Assembly (NCBI RefSeq): GCF_001767395.1
Contig: NZ_CP017014.1
Span: 4,171,012 to 4,235,011 of the forward strand
DNA from: Rhodococcus sp. WMMA185
GTDB taxonomy: Bacteria > Actinomycetota > Actinomycetes > Mycobacteriales > Mycobacteriaceae
DNA: 64,000 bases
Direction: 5' to 3'
Within the stretch, counting starts at the first letter, position 1, and every line of letters begins with the position of its first letter. The notes under the pieces were generated by a model. That model was not told the origin of the DNA and did not search any database. It was given only the letters and a program-made list of their open reading frames with translations. This document shows, in pieces, positions 24,688-33,652 of the stretch. The translations under genes were made by a program, and so were the position numbers.

Positions 24688-25610
24688 CCGCAGCGGAACC
24701 CGTCTCTGCGATGCCGGTGTGGTCGGGCTTCCTGACCCCTGCGCTCAAGGTACTCAGCGATGGGAGGACATGGCGCAAGCGAGATCTCCATGCAGCCGTC
24801 GCTGATCACGTCGGACTCTCCGCGGACCAACGGGCGGAGGTGTTGCCTTCCGGGCAGAGTCGTTCTGACAACAGGATCGGTTGGGCGCTCAGTGGCCTGT
24901 ACCGCGCCAAGCTGGTTGAGAAGCCGGCGCGGGCGACATTCGTCATAGCCGACGCGGGCCGCGAATTGCTCGCAGCTCACCCCACCGGGATAACCGAGAA
25001 AACACTCAAAGCCGTTCCCGCGTACCGGGACTATGTTCCACCAGCGCGGGCATCAGCCGACACGTCGGCAACTAGCACTGAGCCCGAAGAGGAAGCGGAT
25101 CCGCTCGAGCAGATCGAGACCGGCGTCAAACGTCTCCACTCCGAGGTCGCCGCAGACCTGCTCGAGCGCCTGCGCGAACAGCACCCCGATTTCCTCGAGC
25201 AGTCCGTCCTGGACGTACTCGTCGCCATGGGGTACGGCGGCACCGAGGGGAAGGCTGCCCGGATCGCCGGGTCGGGAGACGGTGGCGTCGATGGCGTGAT
25301 CGACCAGGACCCTCTGGGGCTTGACCGGATCTATGTACAGGCAAAGCGCTATGCGCAAGACAATGCTGTGGGTAGGCCAGAGATCCAAGCATTCGTCGGA
25401 GCGCTGCACGGAGTCGGTGCCGCTCGGGGCGTCTTCATCACCACCAGTCGGTTTACTGCTGAAGCGCGGGCCTATTCCGACACCATCGGGACCAGGGTAA
25501 TCCTCATCGACGGAGAACGACTGGCAGCGCTGATGATCAAATACGGCGTCGCAGTACAGGTCCGTCAAACGTTCACCCTCGTCGAAGTCGATGAAGACTA
25601 TTTCGAATAA
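24684..25610 (+). CDS. mrr: Mrr-type restriction endonuclease
   Basis: A 308-residue protein with an N-terminal winged-helix domain (Mrr_N, about 15-95), a Glu-rich linker and a C-terminal Mrr catalytic domain of the PD-(D/E)xK fold: GSGDGGVDGVI (Asp203) and VQAKRYA (Gln219, Lys221). E. coli Mrr is a type IV enzyme that cuts DNA with foreign methylation. Here it overlaps hsdS by four bases (GTGA), so it is made with the methylase. It may act as an extra nuclease of this system or as an independent barrier. Confidence 0.92.
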   Translation: MTAAEPVSAMPVWSGFLTPALKVLSDGRTWRKRDLHAAVADHVGLSADQRAEVLPSGQSRSDNRIGWALSGLYRAKLVEKPARATFVIADAGRELLAAHPTGITEKTLKAVPAYRDYVPPARASADTSATSTEPEEEADPLEQIETGVKRLHSEVAADLLERLREQHPDFLEQSVLDVLVAMGYGGTEGKAARIAGSGDGGVDGVIDQDPLGLDRIYVQAKRYAQDNAVGRPEIQAFVGALHGVGAARGVFITTSRFTAEARAYSDTIGTRVILIDGERLAALMIKYGVAVQVRQTFTLVEVDEDYFE

Positions 25611-25871
25611 CCACGAACCTGTGGCAGTTGGTGCTGTAGGAATCGATGCCCTACCGGGGCGACCAGTGGCTATAACCTAGCGGTGGCTCGATATGGACGT
25701 TGCTGGAGTGTGTAGGAGTGTGTATTTCATTGTGCAGCTGACTGTGAACAAGAGTGAATCTGAATCAGATCTACTCCGTACTCAGGTGGAGAATATGGTG
25801 ATTGATCTGCGGATATCATCAAATGGACACAAATAGAGAAAATGAGTACATAGGTGGGCTATCCTGTGGAC

Positions 25872-27650
25872 ATGTTGTGGACCGCGGAGCGACTTCAGGA
25901 TGTGCTGGCGGACCTGCGACTGCGCGGCGGGGATCGCACTGAGGTCGAAGTCAAGCGTGCGACTGGTGGATGTCCTGGGTTGGCCGAAACGCTCTGCGCC
26001 TTCGGCAACATGCCAGAAGGCGGCACCATCCTTCTGGGCGTCGATGAAGCGCGAGACTTCGAAGTCGTCGGCGTGGCATCCGTGGCCGAGATCGAGGGAA
26101 GTGTTGCGTCGCAAGCTAGGAACAGGGTCACACCTCCCGTTCACGTGAAGTTCGAGCATGCGGTAGTCGACGGACGAGATGTCGTCGTTGCCGGTGTGGC
26201 TGGGCTCCCGACATCCGACCGGCCATGTCGTGTGGTCAGGGGAGATTCCGCGTATCTGAGACAGGCCGACGGCGATTATCGGATGTCAGATCAGGAAGTG
26301 GCACAACTTATCGCACTCCGCGACAAGCCTCGCTACGACGCGGAATCGGTAGCAGGGTCTTCCGCTGAGGATCTCGATGCACGGCTTGTAGCGGTGTTTC
26401 TTTCAGAAGCGAGATCCTCGTCCAGGCGGCTTGCCGATGCCACGGATGAACAGATTCTCCGGTGGAAGGGGGTTACCTCGCCTGAAGGGCACAATCTTAC
26501 GATCGCGGGGTTGTATGCGCTCGGACAGTACCCACAGCAGTTCGCGCCGTCGTTGTCCATCACTGCTGGGGTCGAACTACCTGATCGGACTGAGGGGCGA
26601 ACACGTGACCTGGTTCACCTCGACGGTCCGATTCCGGACATGTTGGATCAAGCAATGGAATGGGTGCGCCGGAACACTCGAAGTGTGATCCGGTACGGTG
26701 CCGATGGTCACGGCGTCGACCAGAGTGAAATTCCTATGGTCGCCGTCCGAGAGTTGATCGCAAACGCGCTGGTACATAGAGACCTTGGCCCGCATACACA
26801 GAGCAAGCGTGTGGAAATTCGTCTACGAGACGATAAGCTGGTCATCGCGAATCCGGGCGGGCTGTGGGGCTTGAGCCGTGATCAACTCGGCAAGCCGACC
26901 GGGAAATCCGCAGTAAACGAATTCTTGTATGAGATTTGCAAACTGACGCGGACGAAGACGGGTAGCCGTGTTGTCGAAGGTGAGGGTGGCGGAATCCGGG
27001 AAGTGCGATCGGCCCTGCGCCAAGCAGGGATGCGCCCTCCTGAGTTCCATGACACCGGTGTGAGATTCACCGCAGTTGTTCCGCGCCATGCGCTGCTGTC
27101 CCCTGACGACCTGTCCTGGCTGACCGATGTTGTCGGAGATGCGGCGTTATCGGATATGCAGCGTCAGATTCTCGCCTCGATGCGTCACGGACAGGAATGG
27201 ACGAATTCATTTGTGCGACAGGAGTTTGCACCGATCGATTCGACCGATGCCCGAGCCGTGTTGCAGGGCTTGGTCACCGCAGAGCTCGCCGTTGCCAGTG
27301 GTGATCGAGGCAGCACCACCTACCATCTTGCGCCGAAACTTGCCGAAGGAATCGAACGGACCGTACCAACGGTAGAGATTCTTGATGCAGGGGACGACAC
27401 CCCGACACCCTCTGGTGTGCCGGGAAATGCGGAACTTGCAAAGTTGGCGTCCAACGTCCCACCGGTCTGGGGTGCGCTCGACCAGCCCAGGTCTGTCCGG
27501 GAACTGGTTGATGCGACAGGGCTCAAGGCGCATCAGGTCAAATACGCACTCAACAAGTTGATCGACCGCGGAATCATTCAGATCTATGGAGGCCCCGGCC
27601 ACCGGGGGACTCGGTATATGCGCTGTTCGGGCAGTGTTGACTCGAGCTGA
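25872..27650 (+). CDS. Schlafen AlbA-2 domain / RecG-C-like ATP-binding protein
   Basis: About 592 residues. The N-terminal AlbA_2 (Schlafen) domain is seen in EVEVKRATGGCPGLAETLCA and EGGTILLGVDE. The middle has ELIANALVHRDLG, the signature of the HATPase-like region next to these domains. The C-terminus holds a winged helix (VRELVDATGLKAHQVKYALN). Relatives occur in restriction and defence islands as regulators or effectors; the function here is unproved. The start is uncertain: ATG 25872 or GTG 25854, neither with a clear binding site. A 260-base, less GC-rich gap separates it from mrr. Confidence 0.82.
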   Translation: MLWTAERLQDVLADLRLRGGDRTEVEVKRATGGCPGLAETLCAFGNMPEGGTILLGVDEARDFEVVGVASVAEIEGSVASQARNRVTPPVHVKFEHAVVDGRDVVVAGVAGLPTSDRPCRVVRGDSAYLRQADGDYRMSDQEVAQLIALRDKPRYDAESVAGSSAEDLDARLVAVFLSEARSSSRRLADATDEQILRWKGVTSPEGHNLTIAGLYALGQYPQQFAPSLSITAGVELPDRTEGRTRDLVHLDGPIPDMLDQAMEWVRRNTRSVIRYGADGHGVDQSEIPMVAVRELIANALVHRDLGPHTQSKRVEIRLRDDKLVIANPGGLWGLSRDQLGKPTGKSAVNEFLYEICKLTRTKTGSRVVEGEGGGIREVRSALRQAGMRPPEFHDTGVRFTAVVPRHALLSPDDLSWLTDVVGDAALSDMQRQILASMRHGQEWTNSFVRQEFAPIDSTDARAVLQGLVTAELAVASGDRGSTTYHLAPKLAEGIERTVPTVEILDAGDDTPTPSGVPGNAELAKLASNVPPVWGALDQPRSVRELVDATGLKAHQVKYALNKLIDRGIIQIYGGPGHRGTRYMRCSGSVDSS

Positions 27651-28274
27651 GTATTTGAGGCAAGGTACCTCCACTCTGACGCGGTAACGCACCGGAGGCA
27701 GAGTGGCACACCAGCGTCCATGTCCCGCACCGCTTGCTGGTGAACGTGACGTTGCTGGCTGCATGGTGACGACCTCGTGCCGCTCTCGTTGCTGTTGGCG
27801 AGGATCTCGTTGAAGTCTCCGCTGGTGCCTCGGGACCGCTGCCGGTAGCACTTTGGATGTCCCACTGTTTCGGTATGCCCCCGGATTGATGGCGACGCCG
27901 ACGAGCTAGATGCCGTCGCCTGCTCCTTAGGCGGCAGTTCTCTCTCGCGGCGATCGATATCGTCACTCTATTCATCCAGTTCCGACGCAAAGGCGTCGAG
28001 GGCGACGTTCTCGGAGTCGGTGCGGGCCTGTCGATCCGGTTCCCGTTCCGCGACATCCTGTTCCTGCTTCGCCACCTTCTTGGTTGCCGTTCGATGGGAC
28101 GATTCGGCCCTGGCTGAGTGGCTCACGAGCAAGGGGAAGGGGTCGTACGAGCAGTACCTCATCCGCTGGTTCGCGGAGCATGAGCTCGATGTGTTGAAAG
28201 GGGAATCCTGACGGATGACGGGGCGGCGATCGAGGCGTCCTGACGGCCCGACTTCGTCGACAGACCCGCCCGAG
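27651..28274. other. Gene-poor stretch with probable gene debris
   Basis: I cannot support an intact gene. On the plus strand two frames read like protein fragments: IQFRRKGVEGDVLGVG...FPFRDILFLLRHLLG (about 27955-28085) and, in another frame, WDDSALAEWLTSKGKGSYEQ to a stop at 28211. This looks like a decayed or frameshifted gene, but a minus-strand frame over the same bases is also open, so strand and identity stay uncertain. Confidence 0.4.
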
Positions 28275-29462
28275 TTACCCCGCCAAGTACGCGGGCGGCG
28301 GCGTGCGATCGAGGGCCAATGCCACGGCCGCGCGGGCCGCGACGGCGCCGACCAGGTTGCCTGTGCCGTTGTACCCGCCCACGGCGATGACTCCAGGGCG
28401 GGTTTCCGCGCACAGTGGACGACCGTCGTCCGTGTAGCCGACAGACGCCGCCCACCGCTGGACGACGTCGACGGGACGGCCGGCTATGCGTTCGGCGACG
28501 TACTCGATGTAGTGCTGCACCGCCGTGGTCGGCGAGGTGTCGGTGGTCCACTCGGCATCGGCGAACAGGTCCCGCCCACCGCCGACGAACAGGCGCCCAT
28601 CGGCGGTTTGCTGTGCGTAGTCGTAGCCCCACCGGCCGTACACCGGGCACGGCAGGCGCCGGGGGAGGCCTTCGGCAGTACAGAGCATCTGCAGCCGTGC
28701 CGTCCGGACGCGTCCTCGTAATTCCGGGAGCACCTGCTCGAGCCGGCCGTCCACCGCCACGATGATCACGGGTGCATGCACCGCGCCGTGATCGGTGACA
28801 ACCCTTCCGTTGTCGATGAGCCTGACGTTCGAGTGCTCGTACAGCTCGGCCGAATGTCGCAGCAGCGCCGCCAGTTTCAGTGCGCGACGGGATGGATTCA
28901 TCGCCGCATCGTCGGGCAGGTACACCCCGGTCCCGAGTTCACCCTCATAGTGCTCGACACGGATTCCGTTGTCCCGCAGCGCCGCTGCGAGCGCCGCACA
29001 GTCGGCCTCCTCGACGGCCCGGTCGCGGGCTTCGGCGGCGTCACGGGGAGCACCTGGAAGTCCGGCGAGCCGGATCGAGCCAGTTCGGGCGATCACGTCG
29101 GGTCCCAAGACCGCGGCGAGATGGTCGAGTTCTGCGAGCGTGGCCCGATACAGCTCGACCGCTGGCGCACCCCACGCCTCGACGGCCGAGTGCAGGAACG
29201 CTGATGGCCCACCCAGCAGAAACCCGCCGTTGCGGCCCGCAGCACCGGCCGCGACCCTGCCGCCGTCGAGCCCGACGACCCGGAGTCCGCGGCCCGCCAG
29301 TTCGACGACGGCCGCCAACCCCGAGCCGCCGAGCCCGACGACGCACGCATCCGCGGTGACCGTCTGTTCCAGCCGCGGCAGACCCTCCCACGACGCGACC
29401 ACGGGGTCGTCGTCCCAGGCGCACGCCGAGTCCCGTCGTGGTGCGGATCGGGAGTTGCTCAC
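28275..29462 (-). CDS. FAD-dependent oxidoreductase (DAO family)
   Basis: The 395-residue protein has an FAD-binding Rossmann start ACVVGLGGSGLAAVVELAGR and the flavin motif AGRNGGFLLGG seen in gamma-glutamylputrescine oxidase and related D-amino-acid-oxidase-like enzymes, plus a C-terminal GGYNGTGN. It likely oxidises an amine or amino acid with oxygen. The start is GTG 29462. It follows the SRPBCC gene by 36 bases on the same strand. Both lie, oddly, between the parts of a restriction system. Confidence 0.85.
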   Translation of the reverse strand: MSNSRSAPRRDSACAWDDDPVVASWEGLPRLEQTVTADACVVGLGGSGLAAVVELAGRGLRVVGLDGGRVAAGAAGRNGGFLLGGPSAFLHSAVEAWGAPAVELYRATLAELDHLAAVLGPDVIARTGSIRLAGLPGAPRDAAEARDRAVEEADCAALAAALRDNGIRVEHYEGELGTGVYLPDDAAMNPSRRALKLAALLRHSAELYEHSNVRLIDNGRVVTDHGAVHAPVIIVAVDGRLEQVLPELRGRVRTARLQMLCTAEGLPRRLPCPVYGRWGYDYAQQTADGRLFVGGGRDLFADAEWTTDTSPTTAVQHYIEYVAERIAGRPVDVVQRWAASVGYTDDGRPLCAETRPGVIAVGGYNGTGNLVGAVAARAAVALALDRTPPPAYLAG

Positions 29463-29498
29463 GGTGATCGTCGGCTATCTTGCCCGGTCGCGGCCGGG

Positions 29499-29963
29499 TT
29501 AGTTGGACTCGGCAGCCTTCTTGATCGCGGCGAGGGTTGCCGGAATGCTGCTGTGTGCGGCGGCGGTGCGATCGTCGATCTGTTTTTGGGCATCGGCTCC
29601 GAACTTTTCCTGGAACATGGCAAGTCCGGCGGGCAGGAACTCCCAGGACTCGGTGAGTTCGGTGCCACCGTCGCAAGGGGTGAAGGTGTAAGCCCACCGG
29701 ACGAAGGAACCGCCGACGACGAAAGTGAACTCTCGTCCGCGGTCGGCGACCACCACCTCCGAACGCGTCTCCCAGGTCCTTTCCGGCAGTTCGTTCCGCC
29801 CGGTGAACCAGGCGCCCACAACGGGACCGCCGCCCTCGTCCCACCAGCACACCTTGCAGATCGGACTCCACTCGCCCGTCCGAGTCACGTCCGAGACCAT
29901 GTCGTAGAGAACCTCGGGCGAGCTGTCGACGACAATCGACGCCGAGAAAGTGAAATCGCTCAT
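29499..29963 (-). CDS. SRPBCC family protein (polyketide cyclase/dehydrase-like)
   Basis: A 154-residue START-like protein. It begins SDFTFSASIVVDSSPEVLYDMV, has DVTRTGEWSPICKVCWWDEG and ends with the long helix AAIKKAAESN typical of the fold, which encloses a hydrophobic ligand pocket. No specific function can be read. It is the first gene of a likely two-gene operon with the FAD oxidoreductase. Confidence 0.85.
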   Translation of the reverse strand: MSDFTFSASIVVDSSPEVLYDMVSDVTRTGEWSPICKVCWWDEGGGPVVGAWFTGRNELPERTWETRSEVVVADRGREFTFVVGGSFVRWAYTFTPCDGGTELTESWEFLPAGLAMFQEKFGADAQKQIDDRTAAAHSSIPATLAAIKKAAESN

Positions 29964-30175
29964 CTCGGCAGTATGCCACCGGAATTTACCGAACGCTCCC
30001 GGCGAAGCGGCGTCACGTCGCGCCAGCGACCGGGACGACGCGGAGAGGGGCTGCGGGTGCCAAATCAGGGGACGCGTCTGGTAGCTCGGCCGTTGCCACG
30101 ATCAGCACTACCCGGTCAGTCGGAACCCTGTGCGAAGATCACCGGACGACCATTGCAAGAGAAGGATGGGCATTG

Positions 30176-33100
30176 ATGGCGGGGAACTTTGACTTTCTGC
30201 AGGCAGAGTGGCCGATGCTGCACGCGGAGGCGCGTAAGGCGGAGCGGGACGCGCTCTTCGATGCCCGCACCACCTGTTTCTACACTCGGCGCACTGTCGA
30301 ACTGATAGTTAAGTGGCTGTACCAGGTGGAATCGCTGCGGGAGCCCTACAAGAGTGACCTTGCCGCCCGCCTGCACGACCCGGCGTTCGTCTCGATCATT
30401 GGGCACGGGCTGCAGGCGAAGATGAATCTCATCCGCAAGCTCGGTAACACCGCCGTCCACGAGGCGCGCCCGGTCCCGCCCGACGCTGGGCGCAAGGTCC
30501 TGACTGAGCTGTTTCACATCCTGTCCTGGCTCGCCCGCACCTATGCGAGCCAGCCGTCGAGTCGGCCTTCGCCGCAGCAGCAGTTCGATCCGGGACTGCT
30601 ACCCAAGCCCGGCGGCGGTGCCGCGGTTGCCAAGACTGTTGCGCAGCTCAAGAAGCTCGAGTCAGACATGGCGGCCAAGGACGCACTCCTGGAGCAATCC
30701 GAAGCCGAGAAGCGTGATCTGGCAGCGCAGTTGGCGGCGCGTGATGCTGAGAAGCAGACCAGCGACCTCGAGAAGGCGTCCCTCGAACAGCTGGTTGAAC
30801 AGTTGCAGGCGCAGATCGCTGCGGCGCACGCCGCCAGCGCGGCGACACCCGATACCCACGATTACGACGAGGCGCAGACCCGCCGCGACCTCATCGACCT
30901 GCTGCTTCAGGAGTCCGGTTGGCCGCTTGATCAGCCCCGCGACCGCGAATACCCGGTGGAGGGCATGCCGGACGGCAAGAACGGGTTCGTCGACTATGTG
31001 CTGTGGGGTGACGACGGCCTCCCGCTCGCGGTGGTCGAGGCCAAGCGCACGTCAAAGGATCCCCAGGTAGGCCAGCAGCAGGCCAAGCTGTATGCCGACT
31101 GCCTCGAGAGGTCGACCGGACAACGACCGATCATCTACTACACCAACGGGTTCGAGCACTACTTCTGGGACGACACTCATTACCCGCCCCGGCCGATAGA
31201 GGGCTTTCACACCCGTGACGAGCTGGCACTCGTGGTCCAGCGTCGTGCCTCCCGCAAGCCGCTGGGATCACTCGAGGTGCCCAACAAGATCGCCGGCCGG
31301 CCCTACCAGGAGCGCGCGATCCGTCGCGTCACCGAGTATTTCGAGGCTGACAATCAGCGCGCGGCGCTGCTGGTGATGGCGACCGGCTCCGGTAAGACAC
31401 GAACCGTCGTCGCCCTCGTCGATTTGCTGATGCGGGCCAACTGGGTCAAGCGGGTGCTCTTCCTCGCTGACCGCAAGGCGCTCGTCAAGCAGGCCGTGAA
31501 CGCGTTCAAGACCCACCTGCCCGACTCGTCACCGGTGAACCTGCTCACGGAGAAGAACACCGACGGCCGCGTCTACGTCTGCACCTACCCGACGATGATG
31601 GGTCTGATCAACGAAGTCGACGGCGGGGAAAGGAAGTTCGGCCCCGGCTACTTCGACCTCGTGGTGATCGACGAGGCGCACCGCTCGGTGTACCAGAAGT
31701 ATCGACACATCTTCTCGTATTTCGATTCGTTGCTTCTCGGTCTCACCGCAACCCCCAAGGATGAGATCGATCGCAATACGTACTCTCTCTTCAACCTCGA
31801 AACCGGAATTCCCACAGACGATTACAGTCTGGAACAGGCTATCGAGGACAAGTATCTTGTTCCACCGCGAGCGGTGACGGTTCCGCTGGCCTTTCCTCAG
31901 CGCGGGATCACCTACGACGACCTGAGCGACGAGGAGAAGCAGCAGTGGGAGGGTATCGAGTGGGGTGACGACACTGAAGAAGACGTAATCCCGGACGGCG
32001 TCGACGCCGAAGTCGTCAACAAGTGGCTGTTCAATACCGATACCGTTGACAAGGTCCTCGAGGTCCTCATGACCCGTGGGCACCGGGTCGAGGGCGGCGA
32101 CCGTCTCGGCAAAACGATCATCTTCGCGAAGAACCAGCGCCACGCCGACTTCATCGCGCAGCGCTTCGACGCAAACTATCCGCAGTTCAAAGGATCGTTC
32201 GCGCGGGTGATCACACACGCCGTCGAACAGAGTCAGGATCTGATAGACCAGTTCTCGCAGGCGGAGAAGGACCCCCAGATCGCGATCTCCGTCGACATGC
32301 TCGACACCGGTATCGATGTCCCCGAGGTGGTCAACCTCGTCTTCTTCAAACCAGTGCGTGCCAAGGCGAAGTTCTGGCAGATGGTCGGACGCGGAACCCG
32401 TCTGTGCCCAGACCTGTACGGGCCCGGTCAGGACAAGACCGACTTCTTCATCTTCGACGTCTGTGGGAACTTCGCATTCTTCAAGGAGTATCCGGACGCC
32501 TCGGAAGGAGCGGTGACAGCATCGCTGTCGCAGCGACTCTTCACGAGGCGAGCAGAATTGGTTGCGGCGCTGGGTAAGAACGATACCGATGCCGAACTTC
32601 GATCGACCACCGCCGACATGTTGCACAAGCAGGTGCAGGGGATGCGTCTCGACAACGTCATCGTCCGCGCGAAGCGGAGGCAGGTCGAGAGGTATTCCGA
32701 TCGGACCGAGTGGGAGTCACTGTCGGAGCGCAAGCTTGCCGAGATCGTCGAGAACCTGGCGGGGCTGCCGACGACGGTGCGCGACACAGACGAGATGGCC
32801 AAGCGCTTCGACCTGATGATCCTGGGTAGCCAGCTGGCGGTCCACTACCACGACGACACCCTCCCGAAGTATCGGACGTCGATCCAGCAGATCGCCGACG
32901 GGTTGCTCGACGAGGGGTTGAACATCCCGAAGGTGAAGGAAAAAGAGCCGCTGCTTCGCGAGGTGGCCGGAGACGAGTGGTGGCAGGACGTGACACTGCC
33001 GATGCTCGAGCATGCACGCCGCGAACTTCGCTCCATCGTCGGACTGCTCGAGAAGAAGAAGCGCACGATTGTCTACACCGACTTTCAGGACACCCTCGGC

Positions 33101-33631
33101 GACGTCGTCGAGGTCGACATGCCGGAGTTGCGATCCGGCACGGACGTCGAGCGCTTCACCGCGAAGGTGCGGGACTATCTGCGGCGCCAGCCCGACAACC
33201 TCGCACTGCAGAAACTACGAAACGGAAAGGCGCTCACTCCTGCGGATCTCGTTTCGTTGGAAGAACTTCTCGCTCGCAGCGGTGCCGGTGATCCCGAGGA
33301 TCTCGAGCGTGCGGTAGAGAACGCGAAGGGACTGGGGCGGTTCATTCGATCGCTCGTCGGTCTGGACAAGCAGGCGGCAACCGAGGCCTTCGCGGAATTC
33401 CTGAACGGCAAGACCGCAACCGCCAGCCAGATCGACTTCGTGAACCTCATCATCTCGCACCTGACCCGCCACGGGGAGATGGACCCGAAGCTGCTGTTCG
33501 AGTCGCCGTTCACCAACAGCGCCCCGCACGGGCCCACCGAGGTGTTCGGCGACGATCAGGCAGTGCGGCTCGTGCAGGTGATCCGGTCGATCAACGACTC
33601 CGCCGAGCCGACTGAGGTGGCCAGCGCCTGA
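30176..33631 (+). CDS. hsdR: Type I restriction enzyme endonuclease/translocase subunit
   Basis: The 1151-residue protein has an N-terminal DUF4145-like domain (1-125), a coiled coil (150-220), an HSDR_N nuclease domain with Asp273 and VVEAKR (Glu288, Lys290), and a helicase motor with ATGSGKT (402-408), DEAH (499-502), LGLTATP and QMVGRGTRLCP. The C-terminal domain is of the EcoEI type. It translocates DNA and cleaves when the HsdMS complex meets unmodified sites. AGAAGGA precedes the ATG at 30176. It is 4.6 kb from mrr, with unrelated genes between, so it needs its own promoter. Confidence 0.95.
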   Translation: MAGNFDFLQAEWPMLHAEARKAERDALFDARTTCFYTRRTVELIVKWLYQVESLREPYKSDLAARLHDPAFVSIIGHGLQAKMNLIRKLGNTAVHEARPVPPDAGRKVLTELFHILSWLARTYASQPSSRPSPQQQFDPGLLPKPGGGAAVAKTVAQLKKLESDMAAKDALLEQSEAEKRDLAAQLAARDAEKQTSDLEKASLEQLVEQLQAQIAAAHAASAATPDTHDYDEAQTRRDLIDLLLQESGWPLDQPRDREYPVEGMPDGKNGFVDYVLWGDDGLPLAVVEAKRTSKDPQVGQQQAKLYADCLERSTGQRPIIYYTNGFEHYFWDDTHYPPRPIEGFHTRDELALVVQRRASRKPLGSLEVPNKIAGRPYQERAIRRVTEYFEADNQRAALLVMATGSGKTRTVVALVDLLMRANWVKRVLFLADRKALVKQAVNAFKTHLPDSSPVNLLTEKNTDGRVYVCTYPTMMGLINEVDGGERKFGPGYFDLVVIDEAHRSVYQKYRHIFSYFDSLLLGLTATPKDEIDRNTYSLFNLETGIPTDDYSLEQAIEDKYLVPPRAVTVPLAFPQRGITYDDLSDEEKQQWEGIEWGDDTEEDVIPDGVDAEVVNKWLFNTDTVDKVLEVLMTRGHRVEGGDRLGKTIIFAKNQRHADFIAQRFDANYPQFKGSFARVITHAVEQSQDLIDQFSQAEKDPQIAISVDMLDTGIDVPEVVNLVFFKPVRAKAKFWQMVGRGTRLCPDLYGPGQDKTDFFIFDVCGNFAFFKEYPDASEGAVTASLSQRLFTRRAELVAALGKNDTDAELRSTTADMLHKQVQGMRLDNVIVRAKRRQVERYSDRTEWESLSERKLAEIVENLAGLPTTVRDTDEMAKRFDLMILGSQLAVHYHDDTLPKYRTSIQQIADGLLDEGLNIPKVKEKEPLLREVAGDEWWQDVTLPMLEHARRELRSIVGLLEKKKRTIVYTDFQDTLGDVVEVDMPELRSGTDVERFTAKVRDYLRRQPDNLALQKLRNGKALTPADLVSLEELLARSGAGDPEDLERAVENAKGLGRFIRSLVGLDKQAATEAFAEFLNGKTATASQIDFVNLIISHLTRHGEMDPKLLFESPFTNSAPHGPTEVFGDDQAVRLVQVIRSINDSAEPTEVASA

Positions 33632-33652
33632 ACTGACCAGCGGGCTATGCGC

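Noticed and set aside
28020-28211. A 63-residue plus-strand gene
   Set aside because: Only its second half looks like protein, and the first half is Cys/Ser-rich shadow text. Treated as debris instead.
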